DNA from: CAVRUD01 sp963724285
GTDB taxonomy: Bacteria > Chloroflexota > Chloroflexia > Thermomicrobiales > UBA6265
Reading direction: 5' to 3'
Assembly (NCBI GenBank): GCA_963724285.1
Contig: CAVRUD010000019.1
Location: forward strand, 62,001-126,000
Length of the DNA: 64,000 bases
Shown: piece by piece, positions 35,147 through 45,252 of the stretch
Numbering within the stretch: position 1 is the first letter of the stretch
How the letters are laid out: the number at the start of each line of letters is the position of its first letter
Notes under the pieces: generated by a model
Told to the model about the DNA's origin: nothing
Databases searched by the model: none
What the model saw: only the letters and a program-made list of their open reading frames with translations
Translations under genes and position numbers: made by a program

Positions 35147-37139
35147 CTAGGAGTCAGTCGGCGATTGGCGGGCGACGAGGCGCCGCAGCCTGGTGCGTTC
35201 ATAGACATGCCACGGGAGCTTGAGCAAGACGGCGTCAAGCGCAATCCGGACCAGCAGCCGGTCCGAGCGGACGGGCCCGGCGGCGACATACGAGAACTTG
35301 CCGACCACCGGCATCGCCGCCAGGAGCAGCACGAGCGGTGAGTGGATCGCCATGGCTTGACGCCACCCGCGGCGATCGATCCGCCGGCCAAGCAGGCGAA
35401 CCGTCGCAACGGCCTGGTTGGCCAGGACGTAGACCACCCGTGCCGCCGCGCTGATAGGGAAGCGCAGCGGGATGCCCATGACGAGGAACAGGCCGAAGTG
35501 CGGGATAACCTTCTGGAACTGCGGCGACTTGACGGCCTCGTTGAGCGCCGCGGCTTCCCGATCGGTCAATCGCCCCTCAACCCGCCAGTTCGCCATGGCC
35601 TCGTTCAGCCAGGCGAGGACGTGCGCCTCGCCTGCGGTGCCGGCATGCCGGAGCCGATCCGGCCAGGTGCGGACGCCGAAGCCCGAGCGGACACCGACGA
35701 CGAGCCGGCTCCAGATCCGGGGCTCCCCAGCGTGCCACGCGGCCGTCGCGGCTTCGCACGCATCGAGCGTGGCGTACAGCTCGGCCACCCAGGCGTCGCC
35801 AAGGACGGCGCGCATCGCCGCGGCCTCGCGCTCGACGTAGGCGCGGGTCAGGTCGAAGTAGACGTCGTCATAGACGGGGACCAGGCCGCGCCGAAGGGCC
35901 CGACCCCAGGCGCGCGGCGAGGCGAGCGGCGAAACCAACCCGGATTCGAGGTCGATGACCACGTAGGTGCCGTCCGGCCGCTCCATGATGTTGCCGAGCG
36001 AGCGCGGCTGGCGGGGATCGATCTGCCACGTCGGCAAGCCGGCGGCGTCGAAGCGATCCGCCAGGTCGTGGAGGAATGCACGGGCGGCATGGAGATCGCG
36101 CGGTGCCGTTCCCCGGGATGAACTCGCCAATCACGGCGTAGCGACCGGCGATTCGCTCGATCCCGACTGCATGGGAGACCCGGTTGTCGCCGTACCAATG
36201 CTCCGTCAGCATGCCGGCCAGGTTCCGGCGCAAGACCGCCGCCCGCAGCCCATCGAGGTTGCGCTCGTACGCGAACGGGGCCTGGAACGCGAGCCAGTAG
36301 ATCGCCCGTGGGACAAAGCCGGGGTTGTAGATCTTGGCGACGGTGTCGCCCCGGAAAAGGATGGTACTGGTCAGGGCGTGGGCGTGCGGGAGATGCTCGT
36401 CGTGCGGAACCACCGCGGCGTGGACCAGCGGGACGTCCCCAACCGCGGCGTAGACACGGCGGTAGGCGGCCAGCACGCCGGCGAGCATGAGCCCGCCGAG
36501 GGCGTATCCGGCGAGGACGTCGGACGGCCAGTGGGCGCCATCCCAGACCCGGGCGAATCCAACTGTAGCGATCATCGCCAGGCAGCCGGCCCGGACGACT
36601 ACGCGCACGAGATGGTTGCGAATCTGGCCAGAGACGACGAAGAGGAAGCCATAGAGCATCACCGCGCCCTGGACATGGCCACTCGGGAACGATCGGTCTT
36701 CGGGGTTGCTGCTGACACGGATGAGTACGTCCAGATCGGGCCGGGGGCGCTGGACGAGGAACTCGCCAACGACGTAGTTGACGACTCCACCCAACGGGAG
36801 GCTCAGCAACGCCGCGAGCGCCACCCACTGGCGGCATGTCGCCAACAGGGCAATGGCAGCGGCCCAGCAGGCGATCGCGCCGGAGGATCCGGTGAATAGT
36901 TCCTGGATCGCCACGGCGCGCTCCAGGCCGGGCAGGGAGATCGCCTGGATCTCTTGCATGACCCGGAGATCGAACGTGGCGCGGGAGTGGAACAGCGCAT
37001 CCACCAGCAGCAGTCCGAAGAGCGTCGACGAGACGAGCGCCAGCACGGTGATGAACGACACTCGTCTTGGCTTCGCCCGCTCTGCTCCGTGGGGGTTGAA
37101 CTGCCCAATCCCCTGGCGACTATGGGTTAGTGCGACCAT
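35147..37139 (-). CDS. PAP2 phosphatase fused to a kinase-like domain (one frameshift)
   Basis: The N-terminal part (ATG at 37139) is a membrane PAP2-type phosphatase with all three signature motifs: FLVQRPRPDLD (K/Q-x6-RP type), DRSFPSGHVQG, and GFARVWDGAHWPSDVLAGY. Residues beyond about 250 switch to a kinase-like fold: TSTILFRGDTVAKIYNPGFV and HAVGIERIAGRYAVIGEFIP. After a one-base shift at about 36093-36108 the frame continues RDLHAARAFLHDLADRFDAA, GTYVVIDLESGLVSPLASP and a C-terminal hydrophobic tail. PAP2 enzymes dephosphorylate lipid phosphates at the membrane; the attached phosphotransferase-like domain suggests lipid phosphate turnover or a salvage kinase. Total length would be about 660 residues. 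Confidence 0.75.
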
Positions 37140-37336
37140 CTGCCTTCTCCGACTGGGGCCCGGCTCTCGCCGAGAGAGTTCCCCATGCTTCAGGGTAGGC
37201 GGGGAGACGTGTCAGGGGCGTCGGACGGGCGGCGGATCGTGTTGCAGATACGTGACGAGTTCGCCTGCACGAGGAGGGGCGGATTGTGCATCCGCCCTGC
37301 CTCGTGGAGTTCGTCCCCGCACCCCTGCAGGCCGGT

Positions 37337-38389
37337 TCAGTCCCCGTCCTCTGATGGGAAGCCCTTCGGGTCAAGTCGCAGGAACTCCCCGGCGGCCCAG
37401 CCCTCGCCGGCGTAGTTGCGGACGCGGTACCAGGTGTAGCCGTCGGCCTCGACCGGCCCGCCCTGGATCAGCAGCGCCTCGCTGTCGGCCATGACGCGGA
37501 CCACGGCCGCCGACAGGCTTGGCGCCGTCCGCAGGTTGAGGGCGCCGTCGATCACGCGGACGGCATCCCCAACGGCAAGTGGGAGGGGCGGAGCGGCCGC
37601 CAGGTACGCGCCCACCACCCAGCCGAGCCGCCCGTCGCGCGTCTGGACCTTGTACCAGGCGTAGCCGTCGGCGAGGTACGGACCGTTCGTCACCTCCAAC
37701 GCCGTGCCGCCCGGCAGGACGTCGATCACGCGCGTCGCCAGGCCGATGTCGTCGCGCAGGTTGAGGGCGTCGGTGTCGACCACGACCTGATCGCCCGCCG
37801 TGAAGCGCGGTCCCGGGACGCTATACGCCGGCACCAGCCCCTCGCCGGCCGCCCACCCCACGACCTCGGCGTCGGTGCGGACCTTGTACCAGTGGTAGCC
37901 GTCGGCCGCCTCGGGGCCGGCGAGGATCTGGACGCCGGTACCGGTGTGCATGAGGTAGCTCACGTCGTAGCCGATCCCGGGTCCGGTGCGGCAGTTCAGG
38001 GGTGCCGCGTCCACCAGGGCAAGATCGCCGGCGACGAAGCCCCCCCACGATTGCCCGAGCGCCAGGAATCCACCGGCGACCCACCCGGTCCGGCCGTCCC
38101 CGGTTTGGACCCCGTACCAGTCGTGGCCATCCGCCGCCGTCGGCCCGGCGGTTACCGTCAGCGCGAACCCGCCCGGCAGCACGGCGATCACCGAGGAGGA
38201 CAGGTCCGCCCCGGAGCGGAGGTTGAGGTAGTCGGTGTCGACCACCACGGCATCGCCGGCCGCGAAGGACGCCGCGCGGACGTCGACCGCCCCCCAAAGC
38301 CCGCCTAGCCCGAACGCGACGGCCACTAGGGCGGCGCAGACGGCGCTGAATACCTTGCTCTGCACACCTATAGTTCGTGAAGTTGCCAT
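37337..38389 (-). CDS. Secreted protein with four SH3b repeats
   Basis: 350 residues. A signal peptide (VFSAVCAALVAVAFGLGGLW, cleavage near VRAAS) is followed by four bacterial SH3 domains of about 70 residues. Each has the LNLRSG/LNCRTG/LNLRDD/LNLRTA strand, a V-L/M-G/A turn, an ADGYxWYKV or ADGHDWYGV strand and a GWVAG/GWAAG strand. Such domains bind peptidoglycan or other cell-wall polymers. No catalytic domain is attached, so it may be a surface adaptor. A weak copy of the 19-nt tandem repeat motif lies about 120 bp upstream (38509-38527). Confidence 0.85.
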   Translation of the reverse strand: MATSRTIGVQSKVFSAVCAALVAVAFGLGGLWGAVDVRAASFAAGDAVVVDTDYLNLRSGADLSSSVIAVLPGGFALTVTAGPTAADGHDWYGVQTGDGRTGWVAGGFLALGQSWGGFVAGDLALVDAAPLNCRTGPGIGYDVSYLMHTGTGVQILAGPEAADGYHWYKVRTDAEVVGWAAGEGLVPAYSVPGPRFTAGDQVVVDTDALNLRDDIGLATRVIDVLPGGTALEVTNGPYLADGYAWYKVQTRDGRLGWVVGAYLAAAPPLPLAVGDAVRVIDGALNLRTAPSLSAAVVRVMADSEALLIQGGPVEADGYTWYRVRNYAGEGWAAGEFLRLDPKGFPSEDGD

Positions 38390-38694
38390 CGTCCACCGTC
38401 GTTTCTGCCGCCGCGCCGCCGTGGTCGCCTTCGACCCGCTCGACCAGCGATCTACACGGCAACACTATCCGGTTACCCGTGTCGGTGATGCAGATGAACA
38501 GGTGAGGGACGCGTCAAAAGCGTGACAGTGCAAGAGGCGCGATTCAGCCGATCCGAGCGTCAACAGATGGAGCCGCTCGGCGTGGCTCAACACTCGACCT
38601 TTGAACGTTGATCTCAGGGACACCGAGCACGGGAGGACGACCGGGGCGTCCTCTCACGCTGATCAAGACCAGGAGCGGCGAGCTTCTTCTGCCG
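38390..38694. other. Intergenic region
   Basis: 305 bp between the SH3b gene and the response regulator gene, both on the minus strand. It contains the weak tandem-repeat motif at 38509-38527 and otherwise nothing recognisable. Confidence 0.5.
38509..38527 (-). promoter_or_regulatory. Weak copy of an 11-bp-period direct repeat
   Basis: On the minus strand it reads TGTCACGC-TTT-TGACGCGT. The first half-site matches those at 54963 and 59766 at seven of eight positions; the second is poor. It lies 120 bp upstream of the SH3b gene start, within the distance range of the better copies. Confidence 0.3.
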
Positions 38695-39393
38695 CTAGGC
38701 GGGAGGTGACTCCAGGCGGTAGCCGATCCCCGGGAACGTGGTGATGATCCCCGCCCGATCCGGGTCGGTCTCGATCTTGGCCCGCAGGCGGCTTATCCAG
38801 GTACGCAGGTAGTGGGCTTCATCACGGAATTCCGGCCCCCAGATCCGGCTCAACAGCTCGCCGTGGAGCATCACCCGACCGGCGTTGGCGCCGAGCTGGA
38901 CCAGCAGCTCCCATTCCGTCTTCGTCAGCCGGACCTCTTCGCCGTCTACGGTCACCTTTCTGCGCTCGAGGTCGATCTCCACGCCCGGGTAGCGCAGGAT
39001 TTGCTCGCCGCCCGCGGGCGCGGCGCCGATGGTACGGCGGATGACCACCGCGACCCGGGCGGCGAGCTCGTCCGGGTTGAAGGGCTTGGTCACGTAGTCG
39101 TCGGCCCCACCGGTGAGCCCGCGCAGCTTGTCGATATCGCCGGCCCGGGCCGTCAGCATGATCACGGGGACCGTGTGGTTGGTCCTGATCCGGCGCAGCG
39201 TCTCGAACCCGTCGATGCCAGGCATCATCAGGTCGAGGATCACCAGGTCGGGGCGCTCGTCCTCGAGGATCGTCAGGGCCTCCTCGCCGCTGCCGGCGGT
39301 GATCACCGCGTAGCCGTCGGCCTGAAGCTTTGCCCGGACGAGCCGCACGATCGGGGGCTCGTCGTCCACGACCAGGACCATGTGCTTGCGCAT
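38695..39393 (-). CDS. OmpR/KdpE-type response regulator
   Basis: 232 residues. Receiver domain: acidic pair D10-D11 (VVDDEP), phosphoacceptor D54 (LVILDLMMPGIDGF), T81 and K103 (DDYVTKPFNP). C-terminal winged helix of the OmpR/PhoB class: RKVTVDGEEVRLTKTEWELL, the recognition region HYLRTWISRLRAKIE and FPGIGYRLE at the end. Proteins of this class bind tandem direct repeats with an 11-bp period. It directly follows the sensor kinase gene (61-nt gap) and should be its partner. Confidence 0.9.
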   Translation of the reverse strand: MRKHMVLVVDDEPPIVRLVRAKLQADGYAVITAGSGEEALTILEDERPDLVILDLMMPGIDGFETLRRIRTNHTVPVIMLTARAGDIDKLRGLTGGADDYVTKPFNPDELAARVAVVIRRTIGAAPAGGEQILRYPGVEIDLERRKVTVDGEEVRLTKTEWELLVQLGANAGRVMLHGELLSRIWGPEFRDEAHYLRTWISRLRAKIETDPDRAGIITTFPGIGYRLESPPA

Positions 39394-39454
39394 GCGTTAC
39401 TCCCGTGCAAGCCGGATGGCCGTTCCCATCGATGTCGCATCGACCGGTCGACCG

Positions 39455-41391
39455 TCACTCGTCCCGGGCAATCGGCATCGTCACCGAGAAGGTCGACCCC
39501 TGCCCAAGACCGGGCGAGGCCGCCTCGATCCGTCCGCCTTGTGCGTCGACAAGGCTTCTGCTGATGTACAACCCGAGCCCCATCCCGCGAACCGTGGAAC
39601 TGGTCGACGCCCGGTGGAAGCGTTCGAAAACCTTGCCAATCTGATCGGGGGCGATCCCGTTCCCCTGATCCGTGATCCTAATCGTAACGCTGTCGCCGTC
39701 GCTAGAGGCCGTGGTCGTGATCTCACCGCCGGGTGGGGAGTACTTGGCCGCGTTCTCGTAGAGGTTCCGGAGTACCTGCCCGAGCAGAGCTGGGTCGCAC
39801 TCGGCCGGCGGTAGATTCGCCGGGATATCAACGCGGAAGGTGTGGTTGGGCGAACGAGCGGCCACCTCCGTCGCCTGCTGGCGGGCCAGCGGCCCAAAGA
39901 GCACCGGTTCGGTGTTGGCGACAAAGCGGCCGGCCATGATGGCCGTCAGATTCAGCAGGTTGGCGAGCATCCGGTCCAGGCGCCCGCTTTCCACCACGAT
40001 GTCCTCGAGCAGTTCGCGGCGCGTCTCCTCGTCTAACTCCGCGCCCATGTTGGCAAGCATGTGGGCGCCGCCGTGGATGGACGTCAACGGCGTGCGGACT
40101 TCGTGGGAGATCAGGGAGAGGAAGTCGTCCTTGAGCTGCTCGGCCTCGCGCAGTCGCGTCACATCCTGGAGCACGACGACAGCACGGTCGACCACACCCG
40201 TCTCGTTGCGCAGCGGTGCCGCCTGGACCAGGACTGGCAGGCGAGAGCCGTCCGCGCCCTCAAGAAGCATCTGGCGATTCCGCACCGTTTCGCTCCGCAG
40301 CGCCCGATTGACGGGTCGCTCGCTCGCAAGGACTGGGGTGCCGTCGGGTTGTACCATCTGGAAGTCGCGTCCGTAGGTCGGCAACGCACCCGGTGGCGCA
40401 TGCCGGCCGAAGATCATCTCGATGGCGGCAGCATTCGCCAGTTCCACCGTGCCAGCGGCTCCGAAGATCGCAACACCTGTGGGCAGGCTGTCGAGGATGA
40501 CCCTGATCTGTTCGAACTGAACGACCGCCCGCTCGCGGGCGGCTTCAACCTTGCGATAGAGTTCGGCCCGCTCGATGGCCGTCGCGGCATGGGCCGCCAA
40601 GACCTGCACGGCCGCGAGGTCGTCCCTGTCATACACCGCCTGGCCGAGGCGCTCGGTGAGGTAGAGGTTGCCCAGGACACGGTCCCCCAGGAGGATGGGC
40701 GTGCCGAGGAGGGTTCGCATGGGAGGGTGGTTGGGCGGGAAACCCACGGACCGACTGTCGGCGGCAATATCGGGCACCAGGAGGGGGGTTCGCTTTCGGA
40801 TGAGCTCGCCGAGCATGCCGTGCCCTTCCGGGATCGGCCCGATCGCCACCCGCTCCTCCAATGTGATACCCGCCGTAATGAATTGCTCGATGCGGCCCTG
40901 CTCGTTGCTGACGCCGAGGGCGGCGTACTTGGAGGGGACGACGGTTCGGGCAAGATCGACGATCCGCTGCAGGACGGCGCTCAGCTCGACCTCGGAGGCG
41001 ACCGCGAGCGCCGCCTCGTAGGCGGCGATCACCGCGGGGCCATGGGCGTGCCTTTCGTCGATCTCCGCCTCCAGCGCCGCCTCGCCGGGGAGGCGTCCCG
41101 GTGCCGGCCCGGCCTTATACACGATCCAGCGGTCGCCCCCGTCCATCGCGAGCGTCCACCGGCCGGACTTCACGCTACCGGCGGAGCGGCCGGCCTCCAG
41201 CTCCCGAAGGATGCCCGTGCTGCCTCGTCGCCAATCCACGATCCCAGGGGCTCACCGACCTTGGCCTGCGGCGCCCGGAATCTGGCGGCCTCGTTTGCCA
41301 GGGCCACCGGGAACCCGGCCGATGCCCGCGCCACAACGGCCGCCTCCAGGTCGTGCTCGATCAGCGCAGCGACGATGGTAGGAAGATCCAT
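39455..41391 (-). CDS. Sensor histidine kinase with GAF and PAS domains (one frameshift)
   Basis: The N-terminal frame from the ATG at 41391 gives MDLPTIVAALIEHDLEAAVV, then FRAPQAKVGEPLGSWIGDEA, a PAS-like start. One base shift near 41211-41230 leads into ILRELEAGRSAGSVKSGRW and the rest. A GAF domain (about ELSAVLQRIVDLARTVVPSK to RVLGNLYLTE), a second PAS (VILDSLPTGVAIFGAAGTVE), HisKA with LISHEVRTPLTSIHGG (phospho-histidine codon near 40105) and HATPase_c (NLYENAAKYSPPGG; ITDQGNGIAP; MGLGLYISRSLVDAQGG) follow. No membrane helices: a cytosolic sensor, perhaps of redox state or a ligand via GAF. Partner is the response regulator just downstream. Confidence 0.85.
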
Positions 41392-41499
41392 GCTCGTGGC
41401 TATTGCCTTCTCTCATCCGAAGCCGGAAGCAGCGATTCGAAGGTCGGCACCTGGCCAAAGCTTACCTGACCAATATCACGAACTCTCATCGCCTTCGCG

Positions 41500-43596
41500 C
41501 TATCCTCCGGCCGTCGTTACCGGCGGCGCGTCGTGCGGGCGACCCTGCAGGACCGCTCGCAGGCGCGCCGCTCCATCCGTCCAGAGATGATGCCGCTCGT
41601 TCGGAGCAGTCAGCGGCCGCAGCAGCCTCATGCCGTTGAGCACCACGAGGATGGTGCTCCCCTCGTGCCCGATCACGCCGACGGGCAAGGGGATTCCAAC
41701 CGTCAAGGCGAGGGAGACCAGGACGACGATGACGCCGATCGAAAAAGCGAGGTTCTGGCGAATGATCCGGCGCGTCCGCCGGCTGAGCTGAATCGCATAC
41801 GGGATCGCCTCCAACCTGTCCGCCATCAGGACGACATCGGCCGTCTCCAGCGCGACGTCGGAGCCGGCCGCGCCCATAGCAATGCCGACCGTCGCGGTGG
41901 CCAGGGCCGGAGCGTCATTGACGCCATCGCCAACCATCGCCACCTTGCCTTCCTCCATCAAGGAGCGAATCGCCGTCAGCTTTTCCTCAGGGAGGAGGTC
42001 GGCGCGGACTTCATCGATGCCCAGCGGTGCGGCGATCGCTTCGCCGACGAGCCGATTGTCGCCGGTCAACATCACAGTCCGGGATATCCCGATGCGCTTC
42101 AGTTCCTGGATGACTTCCAGGGCCTGAGGCCGGACTACGTCGGCGATCGCGATGAGCCCTCGAACACCGGCCCGGTCGCCGATCAGGACGACGGTCTTGC
42201 CGGCGCCACGCAGCCGGGAAGCCGTAGCGGTCACCTCGGATGGAGTCGCGACACCGAAATCGGCGAAGATTGGCTCGTTTCCGATCGCCAATTCCTCGCC
42301 GTCCACCGTGGCACGGACGCCTTTGCCGACAACCGCCTTGAAGTCGGTGGCGCTGTCGACCGCCACGCGGCGCTCGTGCGCCTCGCGAACGATTGCCTCG
42401 GCAAGCGGATGCTCCGAAAGGCGCTCCACACTCGCCGCTCGCCGCAGAACCTCCTCGTCGGACCACATTCCGAACGACACGATATCGGTGACCCTTGGCT
42501 GCCCTTCGGTCAGTGTGCCGGTCTTGTCGAACGCGACAATTGAGATGCCACCAGTGTCTTCCAGATGGTTACTTCCCTTGAAGAGGATGCCGCGTCTGGC
42601 GGCATTGGCAAGGGCGGAGAGGGTTGAAGCGGGCGTCGAGATCACCAGAGCACAGGGTGAGGCGACGACGAGCACCGTCATTGCGCGGTAGATGGCTGGG
42701 CCGGGGTCGTGGCCGAACAGGATCGGCACAAGGGCGACGAGGGCCGCAAACGTGATGACCCCGATCGCGTAGCGCCCTTCGAAGGCATCGGCCACACGCT
42801 GGGCCCTGCTCTTCGCGGCCTGGGCCGACTCGACCAAGTCGATGATGTTGGCCAGGGTGCTCTCGTGGGGCAGGCGGATGATCTGCACCTGGACCGCTCC
42901 CTGACCGTTGATAGTGCCGGCAAACACCTGATCGCCTCGGCGCTTCATCACCGGCATCGACTCGCCGGTGATCGCCGACTGGTCGGCAGACGTCTCGCCG
43001 GTCTCGACAATGCCGTCGGTGGCAAACCGCTCGCCAGGTCGGACCAGCAGGACGTCCTGCAGGGTCAACGCCTCGAGTGGGACCGTCGCCTCACCTACCC
43101 CCGTACCAGGGCGCAAGACGGTCGCTTCTTGCGGGCTGAGATCCATAAGCGCGCGGACCGCGCTTCGCGTCCGGCCCAGGGCGTGGTACTCCAACGCGTT
43201 CGACGCGGAGAACAGCCCCAGAAGGACTGCTCCTTCAGCCCATGCGCCGATAGAGGCCGCCCCGATGGCCGCGGTGACCATCAGGAGATCAATGCCGACC
43301 TGCCTGTGTCGCAAGCCCTTGATCGTCTCGTACACGGCGATCGACCCGCCGAAGAGATACGAGACGGCGTAGAGCCCAGCGATACCGGCTTCCGGGAAAT
43401 CCGTCAGCCGGTCGAGGGCGAAGGCGAGGATCAGAAACGCCCAGCAGCCTGCTGATGTCGCGGCGAGCCGCCAGTGGCGCCAGCCGGACTCATCCGCACT
43501 CGAACGCCGACGACGCGCCACGATCTGCTTCGCCCGATCTGGATCGCCGGCAATCTCATCACCGGGCGATATCATCGTCGTCGCCATTGCCGTCAC
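41500..43596 (-). CDS. P1B-4-type heavy-metal-transporting ATPase
   Basis: 698 residues. P-type ATPase motifs: TGES (210-213), metal-site SPC in membrane helix 4 (313-315, ASPCALVISTP), phosphorylated D357 in DKTGTLTEG, SEHPLAEA (394-401) and GDGVNDAPAL (557-566). The last helices contain HEGST (about 644-648, VIGHEGSTILVVLNGMRLL), which with SPC defines the P1B-4 group (CoaT/CtpD; Co2+, Fe2+ or Zn2+ export). There is no N-terminal CxxC metal domain, as usual for this group. Start uncertain: GTG at 43596 or an ATG at 43587. It overlaps the upstream HTH gene by 38 bp. Confidence 0.9.
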   Translation of the reverse strand: MTAMATTMISPGDEIAGDPDRAKQIVARRRRSSADESGWRHWRLAATSAGCWAFLILAFALDRLTDFPEAGIAGLYAVSYLFGGSIAVYETIKGLRHRQVGIDLLMVTAAIGAASIGAWAEGAVLLGLFSASNALEYHALGRTRSAVRALMDLSPQEATVLRPGTGVGEATVPLEALTLQDVLLVRPGERFATDGIVETGETSADQSAITGESMPVMKRRGDQVFAGTINGQGAVQVQIIRLPHESTLANIIDLVESAQAAKSRAQRVADAFEGRYAIGVITFAALVALVPILFGHDPGPAIYRAMTVLVVASPCALVISTPASTLSALANAARRGILFKGSNHLEDTGGISIVAFDKTGTLTEGQPRVTDIVSFGMWSDEEVLRRAASVERLSEHPLAEAIVREAHERRVAVDSATDFKAVVGKGVRATVDGEELAIGNEPIFADFGVATPSEVTATASRLRGAGKTVVLIGDRAGVRGLIAIADVVRPQALEVIQELKRIGISRTVMLTGDNRLVGEAIAAPLGIDEVRADLLPEEKLTAIRSLMEEGKVAMVGDGVNDAPALATATVGIAMGAAGSDVALETADVVLMADRLEAIPYAIQLSRRTRRIIRQNLAFSIGVIVVLVSLALTVGIPLPVGVIGHEGSTILVVLNGMRLLRPLTAPNERHHLWTDGAARLRAVLQGRPHDAPPVTTAGG

Positions 43597-43816
43597 GCTT
43601 CAACCACGCGATGAGGGCCTCCCGGGAAACGCTCACAACGTCGTGGCCGACAATCTCGGCGTGCAAGCGCCTGGCAAACGCTTCCTGGTAGATCCTGTTG
43701 ACGTCGATCCCCAGGAGGTACGCAGCTTCAGAAGGGCGGTAGTGGTCTTTGTGGAGCAGCCGGTAGACGCGACTCTCCGCGTCACCTGTATCCCCTACCG
43801 GCGTATCACGTGTCAT
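43559..43816 (-). CDS. Excisionase-like helix-turn-helix protein
   Basis: 85 residues. A MerR/excisionase-type HTH is visible: YRPSEAAYLLGIDVNRIYQE, ending with VVSVSREALIAWLKRDGNG. AGGAGG is six bases before the ATG at 43816. Its end overlaps the start of the metal ATPase by 38 bp in another frame, so the two are probably translated together and the small protein may control the pump. Confidence 0.75.
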   Translation of the reverse strand: MTRDTPVGDTGDAESRVYRLLHKDHYRPSEAAYLLGIDVNRIYQEAFARRLHAEIVGHDVVSVSREALIAWLKRDGNGDDDDIAR

Positions 43817-43878
43817 TGCAGTCCTCCTGTCGGACCGGAGAGCCCCGCCCAACGAGGCTGACCGGCACTGATTTAGCG

Positions 43879-44385
43879 TCAGATAAGCATGCCTGGGGTT
43901 GGTTCGATCGGCAGGCGGGACTCGGCGGGAGTCTCCGACGCCCGCACCAGCATGACCGGGCCGGTCGATTTCCGAACGATACCCTCGGCGACGCTCCCCA
44001 GGAACCAGCGAGCCAGGCCGCCCCGTCCGTGGGTGCACATCACGATCAAGTCGCTGGGCTGAGTCGCCGCCACGATCTCGGACGACGGGTTGCCGTTGAG
44101 CAGCGCCGTCGTCACCGTGATTCCCTGGCTCTCCAGTTCTTCCTTCTTCGCGGCCAGATAAGTCTCGGCCGCGTCGTGCTCTTCCTGCAGAGCCTGCTGG
44201 AAGGCGGTCATCTCGACGTACGCGCCGTGTACAGGATAGCCAGCGACCTTCGCGAGGTACGACAAATCAAGGACTCGCACGAGGTGCGTCGGGGTCCCGG
44301 TCGCGTGGGACAACTCAATGGCCTGGGGCAACGCCTGTTCGGCCAGGCCGGACCCGTCGAGCGGTACAACTATCCGTGAAAACAT
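43879..44385 (-). CDS. Universal stress protein (UspA family)
   Basis: 168 residues, single domain: FSRIVVPLDGSGLAEQALPQ at the start and CTHGRGGLARWFLGSVAE with the ATP-binding G-x2-G-x9-G-S pattern, then KSTGPVMLVR. It lies upstream of the HTH and metal ATPase genes on the same strand (63-nt gap), so the group may be one stress-induced operon. Confidence 0.9.
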   Translation of the reverse strand: MFSRIVVPLDGSGLAEQALPQAIELSHATGTPTHLVRVLDLSYLAKVAGYPVHGAYVEMTAFQQALQEEHDAAETYLAAKKEELESQGITVTTALLNGNPSSEIVAATQPSDLIVMCTHGRGGLARWFLGSVAEGIVRKSTGPVMLVRASETPAESRLPIEPTPGMLI

Positions 44386-44721
44386 CCAAAAACTCCCGTC
44401 TTTGAGGGCTCCGCAGACCTACCAGGCGCCGGACCAGGAGGCCAGAGCTGGGCTGCGACTCCGTGGCAAGACATCGAATCCTCCGCCCTCAAAGACAGCA
44501 TAGTGGTCCGGGGGTCGCACGCGAATCGAACGCGGAGACGGAACCTTACAAAGCCGTGTCAGTCGGCGGCATCCATGCGCCGAATCCGCGTCGGCTCACC
44601 ACTCTTCCCACTAAACCCTGTTGCGCGATCGAAGCGATCACCTCGCACATCGCCACGATTCCGAATGGCCCGATCCCCGAAACTATACCGAGGAAGACGC
44701 GGCTTCGGCAGGAGTAATGGG
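44386..44721. other. Divergent intergenic region with a tRNA-like stretch
   Basis: 336 bp between two divergent Usp genes. The minus strand at 44505-44607 contains a T-arm-like GCGTTCGATTCGC and a 5-bp stem/7-nt loop (GCCGA-CGCGGAT-TCGGC), but the parts do not combine into a tRNA (no T33, unmatched acceptor), so no RNA gene is called. Confidence 0.4.
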
Positions 44722-45252
44722 GTGTTCGAGACCATCATCGTCCCGCTCGACGGTTCGGCCCATGCCGAGGCAGCGATTCCATATGCCCGTGAGGAAGCCC
44801 GCCGCCACAACGCCGAGATCGTCCTCGCCCGGGTTGTCTATCGGCCCGAGCCGTGCCCAACGGCAATTTCGCGCGGCGGGCCGGTTCCAGGGTCATTTCT
44901 GTGGCCGACCCCCGAGAGCGACCTGGAGGTCCGCCGCGCGGCCCGCTATCTGTCGGCCGCCATCGAGCGCTACCACCTGGGGCCGCGCGCTCGCGGAGAG
45001 GTTCTGATCGGCGAAACCGTCCCGCGCCTGCTGGCGGAAGCGAGACGCTCCACGTACCCGGTGATTGTGCTCACCACAGGCGATGCCAGCGAGGGCGCCA
45101 CACCGCCCCTGAGCAACATCGCCCGGCGCCTTATGGTGGACGGGACTGTCCCTGTGCTGGCGGTCCGGCACCCGCCGGACGGCAGCGAACCACCCGCCAG
45201 AGACGTCAAACTCCCTCGGATCTCGGCCTACCGCCGAGGCATTCGCTCCTGA
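44722..45252 (+). CDS. Universal stress protein, degenerate nucleotide site
   Basis: 176 residues: ETIIVPLDGSAHAEAAIPYA at the N-terminus and VPVLAVRHPPDG at the end of the fold identify UspA. The ATP-binding loop is changed (TTGDASEGATPPLSNIARRL lacks the full glycine pattern), so it probably belongs to the non-ATP-binding class. The GTG at 44722 follows GGAG. It converges with the kinase gene downstream; their ends overlap at 45228-45252. Confidence 0.8.
   Translation: MFETIIVPLDGSAHAEAAIPYAREEARRHNAEIVLARVVYRPEPCPTAISRGGPVPGSFLWPTPESDLEVRRAARYLSAAIERYHLGPRARGEVLIGETVPRLLAEARRSTYPVIVLTTGDASEGATPPLSNIARRLMVDGTVPVLAVRHPPDGSEPPARDVKLPRISAYRRGIRS

Noticed and set aside
38625..38660. Possible terminator GGACG-loop-CGTCC after the response regulator gene
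   Set aside because: The stem is only about 6-7 bp and no T-run follows.
44505..44607. tRNA-like stretch on the minus strand with a T-arm-like GCGTTCGATTCGC and a 5-bp stem with 7-nt loop
   Set aside because: The anticodon loop lacks T33, the acceptor arms pair only over three to four bases, and 45 extra bases separate the parts; no arrangement gives a cloverleaf.
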